Shown here: positions 42,196 to 51,219 of the stretch, piece after piece
Numbering within the stretch: position 1 is the stretch's first letter
Layout of the letters: each line of letters starts with the position of its first letter
From: Thaumasiovibrio sp047250365
GTDB lineage: Bacteria; Pseudomonadota; Gammaproteobacteria; Enterobacterales; Vibrionaceae
Direction: 5' to 3'
Length of the DNA: 64,000 bases
Assembly: GCF_047250365.1 (NCBI RefSeq)
Contig: NZ_JBLBVL010000016.1
Coordinates: 21,904 to 85,903 of the forward strand
Notes under the pieces: model-generated
The model's input: the letters and a program-made list of their open reading frames with translations, nothing else
Databases searched by the model: none
What the model was told of the DNA's origin: nothing
Translations under genes and position numbers: made by a program

Positions 42196-43391
42196 TGCCT
42201 AAGTTGCGCCTAACCAGAAAGGACAATGGCCAGTACGAGACAGCCGGGCTTAATGAACGTCAATTCCTGCAAGCCACTAAGCAGATCCACGCCGCACAAA
42301 CCAAGAAGCGACGCAATGCCAAGCGGACACTTGCGCCGCATCAAATGCGCTCCAAAAAGGACCTAGCCAAACTTGGTAAGCGGGGTGATGGTCTGCCGTT
42401 TACTGATGAGGATCTTAAATCCTTCGTTGAGTCCCGCAAGAAGCACGCCGGTAAGTATGACTCTAGCCGTGACGGGATTAGTTACGGTGAGATAGTCCGT
42501 GGTTCCCGTGAAATCGATATCAAGCGGGCGAATAATCAGGTTAGTGATGGGTCAGGTATTACGCGTGCTGCCCTTGTTGGTATCCAGGCAAACATGCTGA
42601 CCATACGAGTAAAGGCTTCTGAAAAGAACGGCGCCGATACCCACTCGGTACGACTTCGCTTAGAGCAATGGGATGAATACCTACACAGTGAAGAGAGCTA
42701 TAAGAAATCCATCAAGAAAGTAGCGCAAGGCCGTATTTCTATCGATTGTACATGTGGCCGTCACCAATATTGGTACCGCTATCTTGCGACCGCTGGCCGT
42801 TATTGCGTTGCGCCTCCCAAAGAACACGCATTCCCAAAGATCAAAAACCCCGAAATGACCGGTGTTGCATGTAAGCACGTCCTTAAGGCGGTGGCCATGC
42901 TGCAGGGTTCTGCCTGGCACGGTGTGTTAGTCGGTCAAATGAAGGCCCAAGCCAAGCGTATTAGCTTCGGTGACGACAAGAAATATACCCACGTCGTTAA
43001 AGGTAGCGAAGCCAAGAAGGCTAACCGTAACCGAGCTACCAAAGTGAACGTTGATAAGGCTGAACAGGCCTATAACCGCTATGTGAAGGACCAAGCCAAG
43101 TTCGCTAAAGCACTTAAAAAACACGGTGCTGTTATCAACAAGAAACGCAAAGAGTCGTCCCTACGTGATCGCCGTGTCGGTGAGTTAGAAGACAAGGTGA
43201 AATCCACTAGCAAAGCCGCCCGCAAAGCCAGCCAACAAGCCGACAAAATGCGCGACATGATCCGCAACGGTTTCAACATCAAATATGACGGATACAAGAT
43301 GCAAGGGAAAACGAAGGCGCAAGCTATCGCTGACTACGCAACGGAACTCGGAACGTCACAGAACCAAGTAAAAGAGATGATTAAGCGATGA
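42195..43391 (+). CDS. SWIM-like zinc-finger protein in the baseplate block
   Basis: 398 residues, very basic. DCTCGRHQYWYRYLATAGRYC then GVACKHVLKAVAM resembles a SWIM-type CxC...CxH zinc finger, with a long Lys/Arg/Ala coiled C-terminus (KSTSKAARKASQQADKMRD). SWIM fingers bind DNA or proteins. Coupled to the gp53-like gene by TAATG. A role in the baseplate or as an injected DNA-binding protein is inferred. Confidence 0.5.
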   Translation: MPKLRLTRKDNGQYETAGLNERQFLQATKQIHAAQTKKRRNAKRTLAPHQMRSKKDLAKLGKRGDGLPFTDEDLKSFVESRKKHAGKYDSSRDGISYGEIVRGSREIDIKRANNQVSDGSGITRAALVGIQANMLTIRVKASEKNGADTHSVRLRLEQWDEYLHSEESYKKSIKKVAQGRISIDCTCGRHQYWYRYLATAGRYCVAPPKEHAFPKIKNPEMTGVACKHVLKAVAMLQGSAWHGVLVGQMKAQAKRISFGDDKKYTHVVKGSEAKKANRNRATKVNVDKAEQAYNRYVKDQAKFAKALKKHGAVINKKRKESSLRDRRVGELEDKVKSTSKAARKASQQADKMRDMIRNGFNIKYDGYKMQGKTKAQAIADYATELGTSQNQVKEMIKR

Positions 43392-43939
43392 AGCGTAGAG
43401 ATAGATTTAATGGCCATGATCGGCTAAATAGCGTTGTTCGTGAGGATTGGATAAAGGCGATTGCTGCTAGTCCTGAAAGTTGGGATGCGTTGTTGTACTT
43501 ACCGGAAAGCAAGGGTGATGAACCAGACAAAGAGCCGCAAGAAAGCATGTATGAGGATGATATTTTCGGCCAGGCTGATAACCATCAAGATAATCTTTCT
43601 TACCAGGTTCCTTTTCCTGTTCCTGTTGTTGATTGTCCAGATGAAGGCGGCGATGGCTTCATGGCCGTTGTTGCTGGTGGCGAGGCACTAGGAGAAGGCG
43701 AGCAGCCCTTACTTATGCGGGTTGGTCACGCTGATGTACCGCAAGGATCCGTTATTGAATGGAATGAAAAACTCGCTAGCGGTGAAAGCCGTCGTGTGTG
43801 GTGGTACGTCCATCGGTCTGTTGTATTTGGTACTACGGCCGTAGGTGCATTGCATTACTGCATACCATGCCGATCTTTTGATGAAGAAACCGGGATTGAG
43901 CTGTATGATGAACCGCTCGACTCCCCCGAATTTATATAA
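43388..43939 (+). CDS. Unknown acidic protein (183 aa)
   Basis: Overlaps the preceding gene (ATGA). Acidic middle (PESKGDEPDKEPQESMYEDD). No family recognised. Followed by a strong hairpin at 43945. Confidence 0.55.
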   Translation: MKRRDRFNGHDRLNSVVREDWIKAIAASPESWDALLYLPESKGDEPDKEPQESMYEDDIFGQADNHQDNLSYQVPFPVPVVDCPDEGGDGFMAVVAGGEALGEGEQPLLMRVGHADVPQGSVIEWNEKLASGESRRVWWYVHRSVVFGTTAVGALHYCIPCRSFDEETGIELYDEPLDSPEFI

Positions 43940-43944
43940 ACGCG

Positions 43945-43968
43945 TGCGCTAGGTTATTGCCTAGCGCA
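43945..43968 (+). terminator. 9-bp hairpin, possible terminator
   Basis: TGCGCTAGG-TTATTG-CCTAGCGCA followed by AGTCTTTG. Perfect stem but short T run. Confidence 0.5.
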
Positions 43969-44003
43969 AGTCTTTGCGTATCTGCATTATACGGGGTCTA
44001 ACA

Positions 44004-44183
44004 TTGAGCACTGATACAAAACTGACGATTGTACTATTCGTCTTATTCCTGCATTTCCTGTTTTCTGCCGTCAACGTAGCGGCGCTTATGGCCACGTCGG
44101 GTAACACCATGAATACCATGAGTGAGTTAAAAGCCGACATAAAGAACGTGGCTAACGATATTACGGAGATGCGCAATGAATAA
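44004..44183 (+). CDS. Small single-span membrane protein (59 aa)
   Basis: TTG 44004 with ACGGGG about 8 bases upstream gives MSTDTKLTIVLFVLFLHFL, one membrane span at about 8-32, then a charged helix (MSELKADIKNVANDI). Overlaps the next gene by 8 bases. Size and topology allow a holin or spanin-like role, but no lysis genes are visible nearby. Confidence 0.5.
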   Translation: MSTDTKLTIVLFVLFLHFLFSAVNVAALMATSGNTMNTMSELKADIKNVANDITEMRNE

Positions 44184-44931
44184 CATCCCTCATGATTACA
44201 TTGCTTGCCTGGATGCTATTACAGCCACAGAAACGGGCATAACAGAAACCACCGACTTAACCGACATCGATAGGGCCGTTGCAACCAAGATAGCCACCAT
44301 CATGGAAAAGCTGAAAGTGACGGACCAATCGCGCCAGGAAAACAAAGAGTTTGCCCGGTTCGCCGCTAAACCTATTCATGAAAAGGTCCATGTCGGCACA
44401 TTTGACACTCCCAAAGAGTTATTACGAAAGCTAGCCGGTAAAGAGAAAGCTAGAAACAGTCTGTTTCCATGCGTCAACATTGCGCGACGTACTGAATTTG
44501 AATTTGCCGAGCCTGGCGAACACATCGACGTTAAAGGATCCCACGTATTGAAAGCGGCCGGCGACAATGTGACTGCAGTCGTTAACACTAGCTTTGTGAA
44601 TCTGTCTTACACCGTAACGCTTATGGCCTGGGAGAAATCCACGGTTACAAGAATGGCGCTAGGGCTCGCCCTATGGCTTAGAAACACCAAACGCGGGCGA
44701 CAACACTCATTTATCGCTAAAACCGCTCTGATGGGCTTACCCGTCGAGCAAGTATGCCAAATCAAGGCCCGAGCCGACCTTATGCCCGCTGATGCGAGTG
44801 AATCATTCAATGAGGACCGTCTTAATGCTGTCACCTTTGATATTGAGGTATTGGCTACCGTGTTCGAAGCCGAAGAAGTCACGGCGGAAACCTTTAGAGT
44901 CATGCTTAGTAACGGGGAAATCATCAAATGA
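44176..44931 (+). CDS. Unknown tail/baseplate-region protein (251 aa)
   Basis: ATG 44176 overlapping the membrane-protein gene. Beta-rich central part (VLKAAGDNVTAVVNTSFVNL). Lies directly before the hub protein gene, so it may be a hub or tail-tube adaptor. No family recognised. Confidence 0.55.
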   Translation: MNNIPHDYIACLDAITATETGITETTDLTDIDRAVATKIATIMEKLKVTDQSRQENKEFARFAAKPIHEKVHVGTFDTPKELLRKLAGKEKARNSLFPCVNIARRTEFEFAEPGEHIDVKGSHVLKAAGDNVTAVVNTSFVNLSYTVTLMAWEKSTVTRMALGLALWLRNTKRGRQHSFIAKTALMGLPVEQVCQIKARADLMPADASESFNEDRLNAVTFDIEVLATVFEAEEVTAETFRVMLSNGEIIK

Positions 44932-45908
44932 TGGAATACCCGTTACTTCAAAGAGTCATGATTAACGGCTCTGATATCCATATTGAGCACATCATTGATG
45001 GGGCTTACATAGAAACATGCGATCTATCGGGTCCTAAACTCATACTGAATATCGATGATGAGCACACCATTTACCGCGACGAAGTAGGGATCGAGGCTAG
45101 CGGCATAGTGGAAGTAGAATTTGCGGATCCTGATGGCCGTGGTGATGAGGTGTGGATTGATACCTTTATCATTGTCACCGCGCCGTCACAAAACGCCGTT
45201 GTGACCGTTAACGCGATTCAAACAGACTGCCACCAGCTAAAGCAGCCCGCCAAACATCCACGGTTTTATGTGGACCAGGCCCCGGCCGACATCCTGGCCG
45301 ATCTGTTACCTGGTCTTGTCGTTGATGCTGACACTATTGATGTGTTCGGTACTTATCATCTAAATCCCGGCATGACGCCCGCCAGGCTGTTAAGGGACAT
45401 GGCCAGGGATTACGCCGCCCTTATATGGTTAAACCGTGGCACTGTCTATTTCAGGCTGTTAGATAGCCTTCCCGGCTTAAAGACAAGCTGGCACTTCGAA
45501 CGCGGCAATCATGAAGCCGACGTGACGATTGCTAAGTATGCCTTAATGTCTGATTCAGCACTTTATGACCGCATTACACACAAGAGTTACATTCAATGGG
45601 ATACCGTCGCCGGTCTAGAGCGATCAGAAACACACGCAGACGAAGGCGATGTGTATATCAGCGTGCCGTTTTACTCTGCTCTGAACAATCAATCACGCTT
45701 CCTGATGCCCTTCATGGTTACAGAGATGCTAGGTAATGGCCAGTTCGAGCCAGGCAGGAAAGTAGAGGTGTCGTTTCACCGTCTTTCTCATTCTGATTCA
45801 CCACTCGATGAGTCGATACCGGCCGATCAATACATTCAGCAAGTAACACACTATCAACGCGGGTCTAGATACCTATGTAAAACAGAGCTTGGAGTCATGC
45901 ATGATTGA
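44928..45908 (+). CDS. Baseplate hub protein (gp27/late-control-D-like)
   Basis: 326 residues. Position immediately before a gp5/VgrG-like spike gene and beta-rich sequence with a GMTPARLLRDMARDYAALIWL segment fit the hub family (P2 gpD, T4 gp27). The hub links tube to spike. Start ATG 44928 overlaps the preceding stop; ATG 44931 is possible. Confidence 0.6.
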   Translation: MMEYPLLQRVMINGSDIHIEHIIDGAYIETCDLSGPKLILNIDDEHTIYRDEVGIEASGIVEVEFADPDGRGDEVWIDTFIIVTAPSQNAVVTVNAIQTDCHQLKQPAKHPRFYVDQAPADILADLLPGLVVDADTIDVFGTYHLNPGMTPARLLRDMARDYAALIWLNRGTVYFRLLDSLPGLKTSWHFERGNHEADVTIAKYALMSDSALYDRITHKSYIQWDTVAGLERSETHADEGDVYISVPFYSALNNQSRFLMPFMVTEMLGNGQFEPGRKVEVSFHRLSHSDSPLDESIPADQYIQQVTHYQRGSRYLCKTELGVMHD

Positions 45909-46803
45909 TGCAGGAGCAAAACGAACAAATACAACTGGGCGTCTTCACGGTAGCTATCCCGCCTCAATTGTCAGTACAGAGCACCCAATGGGCCTACACC
46001 TGGCAAAAGTCGCTTTAGTGGGCTTGTGGGATGGCCTCGACCCTGATGTTTTGCCGTGGGCCGAATTCATATTGCCACTTGGTGCCAGGCCTAACGCTGG
46101 CCATAAGGTACCCGTCGAAGAGGACGATTTAGTTTGGGTAGACTTTCCGCGTAACGGTGATACCAGGTACCCGCGAATAACCGGTGCTTGTTATCACGCG
46201 CCGGAAGGGATCAGCAATCTACCCACGGAATCGACGCCGGAACCCGACGAAGAGATTGTATATGAGCAAATAAGGCACGAGTTAGAGCCGCTACCGCCCG
46301 AATACAGTGTATTGGATGATATATACCAACGCTTCGGCTTTATGGTCCACAAAACGCATACAGGCGGTTATTGTCTTACTCACCGTGCTAGTGGATCGGC
46401 TATCGAGATGACCGACGAAGGCGAGATAGTGATCCATGCTGAAAACAACGCTTACCGCTCAACAACGAATGACCTTATAGAGCATGTAGGTGAAAACCTG
46501 AATATAACGGTAATGGGTAATGCTGACATCGATGTTGAAGGCTCACTTAATGTGAGTAGTGGCGGTGCTGCAGTAGTAAGTACGGATAGTGACGCGACTA
46601 TTGACGCGGCCGGTAATGCCATCGTGCAAAGTGGTGGTGACGCAACGGTTGACGCATCCGGCCAGGCGACGGTAAAAAGTGGTAGCGCATTAAGCCTTGA
46701 TGCTGGCGCGGCTCTAAATATCAAAGCCAGTTCTGGAATAAACATTGATGCAGGTGGTGTATTTTCAGTTAACGCCTCTTTAGCTGACTTTAAGCTAGGC
46801 TAG
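45901..46803 (+). CDS. Baseplate spike protein (gp5/VgrG-like)
   Basis: 300 residues from ATG 45901 (GGAG 6 bases upstream). N-terminal OB-fold-like domain (HLAKVALVGLWDG, WAEFILPLGARP, DLVWVDFPRNGDTRYPRITGA). C-terminal part has short alternating V/I/A/G repeats (NITVMGNADIDVEGSL, SSGGAAVVSTDSDATIDAAG) that fit a trimeric beta-helix needle. No lysozyme domain. Punctures the outer membrane at infection. Overlaps the hub gene by 8 bases. Confidence 0.75.
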   Translation: MIDAGAKRTNTTGRLHGSYPASIVSTEHPMGLHLAKVALVGLWDGLDPDVLPWAEFILPLGARPNAGHKVPVEEDDLVWVDFPRNGDTRYPRITGACYHAPEGISNLPTESTPEPDEEIVYEQIRHELEPLPPEYSVLDDIYQRFGFMVHKTHTGGYCLTHRASGSAIEMTDEGEIVIHAENNAYRSTTNDLIEHVGENLNITVMGNADIDVEGSLNVSSGGAAVVSTDSDATIDAAGNAIVQSGGDATVDASGQATVKSGSALSLDAGAALNIKASSGINIDAGGVFSVNASLADFKLG

Positions 46804-46883
46804 CGTTACTCATACTTGCCTTAGCATTAAGATGTCCGCATACTATACAAAACACATGTTACGTAAGATAGGTACGCTTTATC

Positions 46884-47666
46884 ATGCTTCCGTTGGTCAT
46901 TGCTATTGGTCCCGCATCTACGCGAGGTTGCCCTAATGTCTTTGCTGTTTGCATTAAGGATCTTAACGGTACTTCTGTCTACTATGAGCATCTACGGCTA
47001 GATAGTTATGAAGGAGACGACCCATCCATTACTAGGCTATTGACGTGTGAAGAGGCCATGCCGGTTATTAATAAGATCATCGGTGGCCGTGTGATCTACA
47101 TTTACGATGCAGGGGAGGCGCTAAGGACGGTGTTTTCCATTTGCTCTAGCTCATTCTGTGCTGTCTCGAGCAAAGTCGCTAAAACTATCGAAGTGAAAAA
47201 GCTGTATGCGAAGGCCTACGGACGAATTAACAAGAGTGGAAATACGGTTGAATTTGCAATGTCTACGATGTGTTACCACCAATCATTAAAACAGGACTAC
47301 GGCGACCCACGACGCCGCTGTGACAATCTAATTGCCTTGCTGGCGTTGATTCAAAGCAAAACGTTGAAGCTTTACCAATCAGCGCTACAGAAACCAAGAG
47401 ACATAAGGCGACCTATTGATGATCGCCAATTCGTCGCTAAACGCCTGTTGCCGCCAGGCCTAAAGCAGCTAGGGCAAATCATGGTTGATGATCATGGTAA
47501 TGAGTACCCTATCTGTATGAGTAGAAAGGGCTTGTCTAGCGATGTTGTGTCAATGAATGCTGTCAAACGTGACGAAGTGGGCCAGTATGCCTTTTTTGGT
47601 GTGTCGGTTAGCGGGTTCGGTCGGTATTGCCACCTAGTGAAGCGCCACCAGCCAAAAAGCACGTAA
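46884..47666 (+). CDS. Unknown protein (260 aa), possible RNase H-fold relic
   Basis: Inserted between spike and PAAR genes. MLPLVIAIGPASTRGCPNVF, IYIYDAGEALRTVFSIC and RRRCDNLIALLALIQ hint at an RNase H/DEDD-like fold, but catalytic acidic residues are not in standard places. May be a moron. Followed by an A-rich hairpin region. Weakly understood. Confidence 0.5.
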   Translation: MLPLVIAIGPASTRGCPNVFAVCIKDLNGTSVYYEHLRLDSYEGDDPSITRLLTCEEAMPVINKIIGGRVIYIYDAGEALRTVFSICSSSFCAVSSKVAKTIEVKKLYAKAYGRINKSGNTVEFAMSTMCYHQSLKQDYGDPRRRCDNLIALLALIQSKTLKLYQSALQKPRDIRRPIDDRQFVAKRLLPPGLKQLGQIMVDDHGNEYPICMSRKGLSSDVVSMNAVKRDEVGQYAFFGVSVSGFGRYCHLVKRHQPKST

Positions 47667-47818
47667 AAAAAAGCCGCGATGGTAGTCACGGCAAGGAGGT
47701 ACGCAATAAAAAAGGATGTGTCTAGTGTATGTCAATGAATCGACAGTGGTTACCCATAATGGTTATCAGCCATTGCGGCGTATTCTATATAAGTTTTAAA
47801 AATAAAGGAAGGTGCAAT

Positions 47819-48103
47819 ATGGCGGGAATCGCTTTATTACAATCTGTCTGCTCTGGTCACGGTGGGTACAACCCCCGGCCATCTATCACCGGTCAGCCGC
47901 AATTTTTAGTTAATGGTGTGCCAGTGATGGCAACCGGCGATCTGTTTACCTTGCACTTTCGGCCCGATAGCCCGCCGTGTGGACCAGGTAGTGCGCACGG
48001 CACTAGCAAGCTGATGATTAACGGCAAGCCAGCCGCTAAAATCGGTGACGCGGTATCGTGTGGATCGTCGATTACTACAGGTCAGCCGCTATTTAATTTG
48101 TAA
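47819..48103 (+). CDS. PAAR-type spike-tip protein
   Basis: 94 residues from ATG 47819 (AAGGAAGG upstream). Short repeats SGHGGYNPRPS, VNGVPVMATGD, FRPDSPPCGPGSAHG, INGKPAAKIGD, CGSSITTGQP are the PAAR pattern with conserved Cys/His that bind a metal. PAAR proteins cap the spike needle. Its position after the spike gene fits. Confidence 0.85.
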   Translation: MAGIALLQSVCSGHGGYNPRPSITGQPQFLVNGVPVMATGDLFTLHFRPDSPPCGPGSAHGTSKLMINGKPAAKIGDAVSCGSSITTGQPLFNL

Positions 48104-48171
48104 TGCTGACACTGTTCAGTGAGAATAGTTAGCCCTCCCGCGTACAAACTGCGACGTAAGAGGTTAAACCA

Positions 48172-48261
48172 ATGAAGGCAACCATTATTCTGAAAGTGCT
48201 TTGTGCTGCATTCAAGATGATCACAGCGAACAAAGACAAGAAGAAAGAAGACGATAAGTAA
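48172..48261 (+). CDS. Tiny protein (29 aa)
   Basis: ATG 48172 with AAGAGG upstream. Sequence MKATIILKVLCAAFKMITANK has a short hydrophobic start and a Lys-rich end. Could be a small membrane peptide. Low support. Confidence 0.35.
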   Translation: MKATIILKVLCAAFKMITANKDKKKEDDK

Positions 48262-48267
48262 GTAAGG

Positions 48268-48306
48268 CCCTCTCGCTACTCCCATTCCCCTAAACAAACG
48301 GAGTAG
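48268..48306 (+). promoter_or_regulatory. Leader of the 48314 gene: C-rich motif and SD hairpin
   Basis: CCCTCTCGCTACTCCC then GGAGTAG (48300-48306) pairing with CTACTCC (48276-48282). The CGGAG ribosome-binding site lies in the 3' arm. Lacks a clear -10 (AGTAAGTAAGG upstream). Confidence 0.4.
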
Positions 48307-48313
48307 TAACCAA

Positions 48314-49042
48314 ATGCTAGATACCCCCGAAGAGATAGAAGCGTTTCGTGAGTACCAGGGAAAAGGCGGCTATAAAAAGCCTCTTAGTCAGGTATACGCA
48401 CAAGAAGCCAATTTGATAGCTGGTGGCCTCTCTGCGATGCTGGCCGCTTCAATAAGTGGCGAGGTAAACTACGAGCAAGTAGAGCGCTTGGCTAGCCTGT
48501 TAGTGCGCCTGAATGGCGAAACTGATACGGCCGTCGATGCCACCGCCGCGTTTGATTCATACATTGATTTAACTGCACATCCTGACGACTTAACACAGGT
48601 ATCTATTGGTGTAGATGTTTATTACAAGCTAGAGGGTATTGATATCGATGGCCCTGCAGCTTCAACGGTACCCATTATTGATCCGTCTGCGCCCGAAGCT
48701 TTAATTGAGGCCCTAGAGCCAATAGACAATCAATACGGCACAATTGAAGCCCTTATGACTCTGTTGAATAGTGCATTGACGCCGCCTGACGGTTTCCCAG
48801 GTACACCTAACTTACCTGATGACCTAGTAAGAGAAGCCGATAGCCTGGCCGATCTGCTTGAGCCGTTAGAGTCTCAAACTCTTCTTGCTGCTAATGTCGT
48901 GGCCGCACAAGCAAAGGCTGCAAACGAAGAGCGGGTTATATCACTTGGGTACTTTGAATCAGCCGTGAGCTTTACGATTATTTCAAATGGCGCGGACGAT
49001 CCAGCGATAGGTGATGCAATTGATGCTATTTATCCCGACTAA
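48314..49042 (+). CDS. Unknown virion-region protein (242 aa)
   Basis: ATG 48314 just upstream of the capsid gene. Acidic and helical with Ala, Leu, Asp (LTAHPDDLTQVSIGVD). No family recognised. Its place fits a head or neck protein. Confidence 0.55.
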   Translation: MLDTPEEIEAFREYQGKGGYKKPLSQVYAQEANLIAGGLSAMLAASISGEVNYEQVERLASLLVRLNGETDTAVDATAAFDSYIDLTAHPDDLTQVSIGVDVYYKLEGIDIDGPAASTVPIIDPSAPEALIEALEPIDNQYGTIEALMTLLNSALTPPDGFPGTPNLPDDLVREADSLADLLEPLESQTLLAANVVAAQAKAANEERVISLGYFESAVSFTIISNGADDPAIGDAIDAIYPD

Positions 49043-49047
49043 ATATC

Positions 49048-49100
49048 TGATATAGTTTACTCCCCCGCACTTCCCGATTGTTTTAATTAACTTTCGGGAA
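49048..49100 (+). promoter_or_regulatory. Capsid gene leader: extended -10, C-rich motif and SD hairpin
   Basis: TGATATAGT (49048-49056) is an extended -10 (TGnTATAGT) without a good -35. It is followed by CTCCCCCGCACTTCCCG (49060-49076) and a stem TTCCCGA (49071-49077)/TCGGGAA (49094-49100) ending near the start codon at 49107. Confidence 0.5.
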
Positions 49101-49106
49101 CACAAA

Positions 49107-50756
49107 ATGACTGATTTACGCCGTCGATTAGACGACCGCACGCACGATATCAATACTCGTGCTGCCGCAATGCGTGCTGTTTGTATCGATTCACAGTTCG
49201 ATGCAACAACTGACGAATACATTTCTAATGCTCAAGAGCGCATGAGTTCTATCTCAAGTGCCGCTCATGACGATTCAATGTTTGAAGCTATGGGCGATCA
49301 CACCGGCATGGTTGCGTCGATGTGTGCATCTGCAGTCGCAGAGTACCGCCGTACATTTGGTGAAATGCCGCGTGATGAACAGCTTGCATCTGCTCACAAA
49401 ACAATGGAGTCGATGGTAACGCTAGAGGACGCTAGCGGTACAGGCTCACAAGGCCAGATGATGCTTGAATCTATCAAGCAGGGCCTAAGCCGTACTGACG
49501 GTGTTGAACTACGTGCAAAAATGGTCGGCCTTATCCTTCCAACGATGCTCAACACTGCAACTTCTGATGCTGTTACTTACATTCCTGGCAATCACGATGA
49601 AGTTGAAATCTTCAAAATCGAGCGTACAGCCGGTACTAACTTCGGTGACTTCCACCACGGCCAGCTAATCGATGATGAAACCGTCGGCCAATACTCGCAA
49701 ATGCGCCAACGTTACCCGTTCGCTGCATCTGATCTACCTGATGGTGAGAAGACTAGCCACAAATTCGAATCAGCACGCGATCTAGAAAATACCGACTTCC
49801 CTATCCCAATGCGCAAGCTATCAGTTGGCGTTTACGTTAACCGTAAGCGCGTAGCAACTGACGTTATGCGTAATGGCTCGCTATACGGTGAGATCACCAT
49901 TGGCGGCACCATCTACAAGCTGACCGGTTCTATTGATTACCTAAACGGTGTTATCAACGTAGAAACCAACGTTGCACTAGAGCAAGGTGTAGAGCTATTT
50001 GCAGAGTTTGAAGTTGATATCGAACTTAACCCGTCGCTAATCCCACTTATCGACCACACAATGCAATCTTGCATCTTGCGCCCATCTCAAAGCGCGATTG
50101 CTGCTGATGCTTCTATTCAATCTATGTTCACCATGACGCGTGAGTATGGCTTGGATATTAAGAGTATGCAGATGAGCCACTTGCGTAACTACCTGGCTGA
50201 TGAGAAAGCTAAATCACATCTACGTGATATGTACTGGCACACTCAAAAGCAAGAGACATTCAATATTTACTGTCCTACCGGTGAAGATTGGAAACTGCAT
50301 CGTGAGCTACTTCGTGAAGTTCTCCACGGTCTGTCTCAAAAGATCCTAGAAGCAACAAAGGTAAGCGGCCTTGTTGGCATGTTCGCCGGTGTTTACGCGT
50401 CGAAAATCTTTAAGTCTCTTGGTGCTCCTTACTTTGAAGCGGCCCCTAATTACCGTCAATCAAACCAGGTTCACTATGCCGGCAAGCTGTTTGGCATCTG
50501 GCGTGTTTATGAATCGCCGGTGATTTTAGAAGCTGATGAAGTCCTTTGTTATGGCCGTGGTAATAGCCATTCTGAGGCCGGATTTGTGGCTGGCGAGGCG
50601 ATTGCGCCGACGATGTACAATCACGATATCGGTCCAAACCTCAAATCTCGCAACACGCTTTGGTCATTGAGCTACAACGATATTCACCCATTCGACGGCG
50701 AACAGTACTTCTACAAGCTTCGCATTATTAACAGCCCAGAAGCTCAACGCAAGTAG
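49107..50756 (+). CDS. Major capsid protein
   Basis: 549 residues, flanked by a hairpin leader and a palindrome after the stop, as for a highly expressed gene. HK97-type features: a helical N-terminal arm and a beta-rich P-domain-like body (GVYVNRKRVATDVMRNGSL, NVALEQGVELFAEFEVDI). The N-terminal ~120 residues carry MFEA (Glu60) and MMLES (Glu121), matching the putative protease motif of the scaffold, so maturation by cleavage is expected. Codon use is even. The call rests on size, position and sequence style, not on a family match. Confidence 0.7.
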   Translation: MTDLRRRLDDRTHDINTRAAAMRAVCIDSQFDATTDEYISNAQERMSSISSAAHDDSMFEAMGDHTGMVASMCASAVAEYRRTFGEMPRDEQLASAHKTMESMVTLEDASGTGSQGQMMLESIKQGLSRTDGVELRAKMVGLILPTMLNTATSDAVTYIPGNHDEVEIFKIERTAGTNFGDFHHGQLIDDETVGQYSQMRQRYPFAASDLPDGEKTSHKFESARDLENTDFPIPMRKLSVGVYVNRKRVATDVMRNGSLYGEITIGGTIYKLTGSIDYLNGVINVETNVALEQGVELFAEFEVDIELNPSLIPLIDHTMQSCILRPSQSAIAADASIQSMFTMTREYGLDIKSMQMSHLRNYLADEKAKSHLRDMYWHTQKQETFNIYCPTGEDWKLHRELLREVLHGLSQKILEATKVSGLVGMFAGVYASKIFKSLGAPYFEAAPNYRQSNQVHYAGKLFGIWRVYESPVILEADEVLCYGRGNSHSEAGFVAGEAIAPTMYNHDIGPNLKSRNTLWSLSYNDIHPFDGEQYFYKLRIINSPEAQRK

Positions 50757-50763
50757 AGCGGTT

Positions 50764-50795
50764 TTAATGCTGGTGGCCCGCGCCACCAGCATTAA
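50764..50795. terminator. 14-bp palindrome after the capsid gene
   Basis: TTAATGCTGGTGGC-CCGC-GCCACCAGCATTAA, perfect. No T tract, so it may protect the capsid mRNA 3' end or slow transcription, not act as a classic terminator. Confidence 0.6.
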
Positions 50796-50811
50796 GCGAT
50801 TGGAGTTAATG

Positions 50812-51219
50812 ATGAATAAAGTTTCTGTAGTTGTGCGTAACCGCTCACACATGCAATTCACCGTTTTTGATGCCGTGATTAAGTCTTACACCGATTCCCC
50901 AGGTGCACAGACCGTCCTTGTGTGGGAGATAGAGAAAGAGGCATTCCTTGCCGCTCTAAAACTCCAATGCAATCAAGGTCGCCTAAACGTCGTGATAAAT
51001 GGTGACGGTGGCGGCGTTGATATCTTGCCCCCGGAAGATGAAGACGACGGCAGCAATAACGGTACCGATAAGCCGGATCAAACGCCGGATGAAGACGTAG
51101 CGATCCCTGAGCCGGACGAACCGGAAGCAGTCGCTACCGTGGCATCGAAGCGAAAAGCAAAGGCAAAACCTACTACCCGCACTCGTAGAAAGCCAACTCC
51201 AACTAAAGGTAAAGAATAG
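50812..51219 (+). CDS. Unknown virion protein with acidic linker and basic tail (135 aa)
   Basis: ATG 50812 (GGAG 6 bases upstream). First half is a small soluble domain; then an acidic Pro/Asp stretch (PEDEDDGSNNGTDKPDQTPDED) and a basic end (RKAKAKPTTRTRRKPTPTKGK). Similar low-complexity text occurs in the sheath insertion. The stop overlaps the sheath GTG. Possibly a head decoration or completion protein. Confidence 0.5.
   Translation: MNKVSVVVRNRSHMQFTVFDAVIKSYTDSPGAQTVLVWEIEKEAFLAALKLQCNQGRLNVVINGDGGGVDILPPEDEDDGSNNGTDKPDQTPDEDVAIPEPDEPEAVATVASKRKAKAKPTTRTRRKPTPTKGKE

Noticed and set aside
46452..46745. Leftward open frame opposite the spike gene
   Set aside because: Ala/Ser/Pro mirror of the repeated beta-helix sequence.
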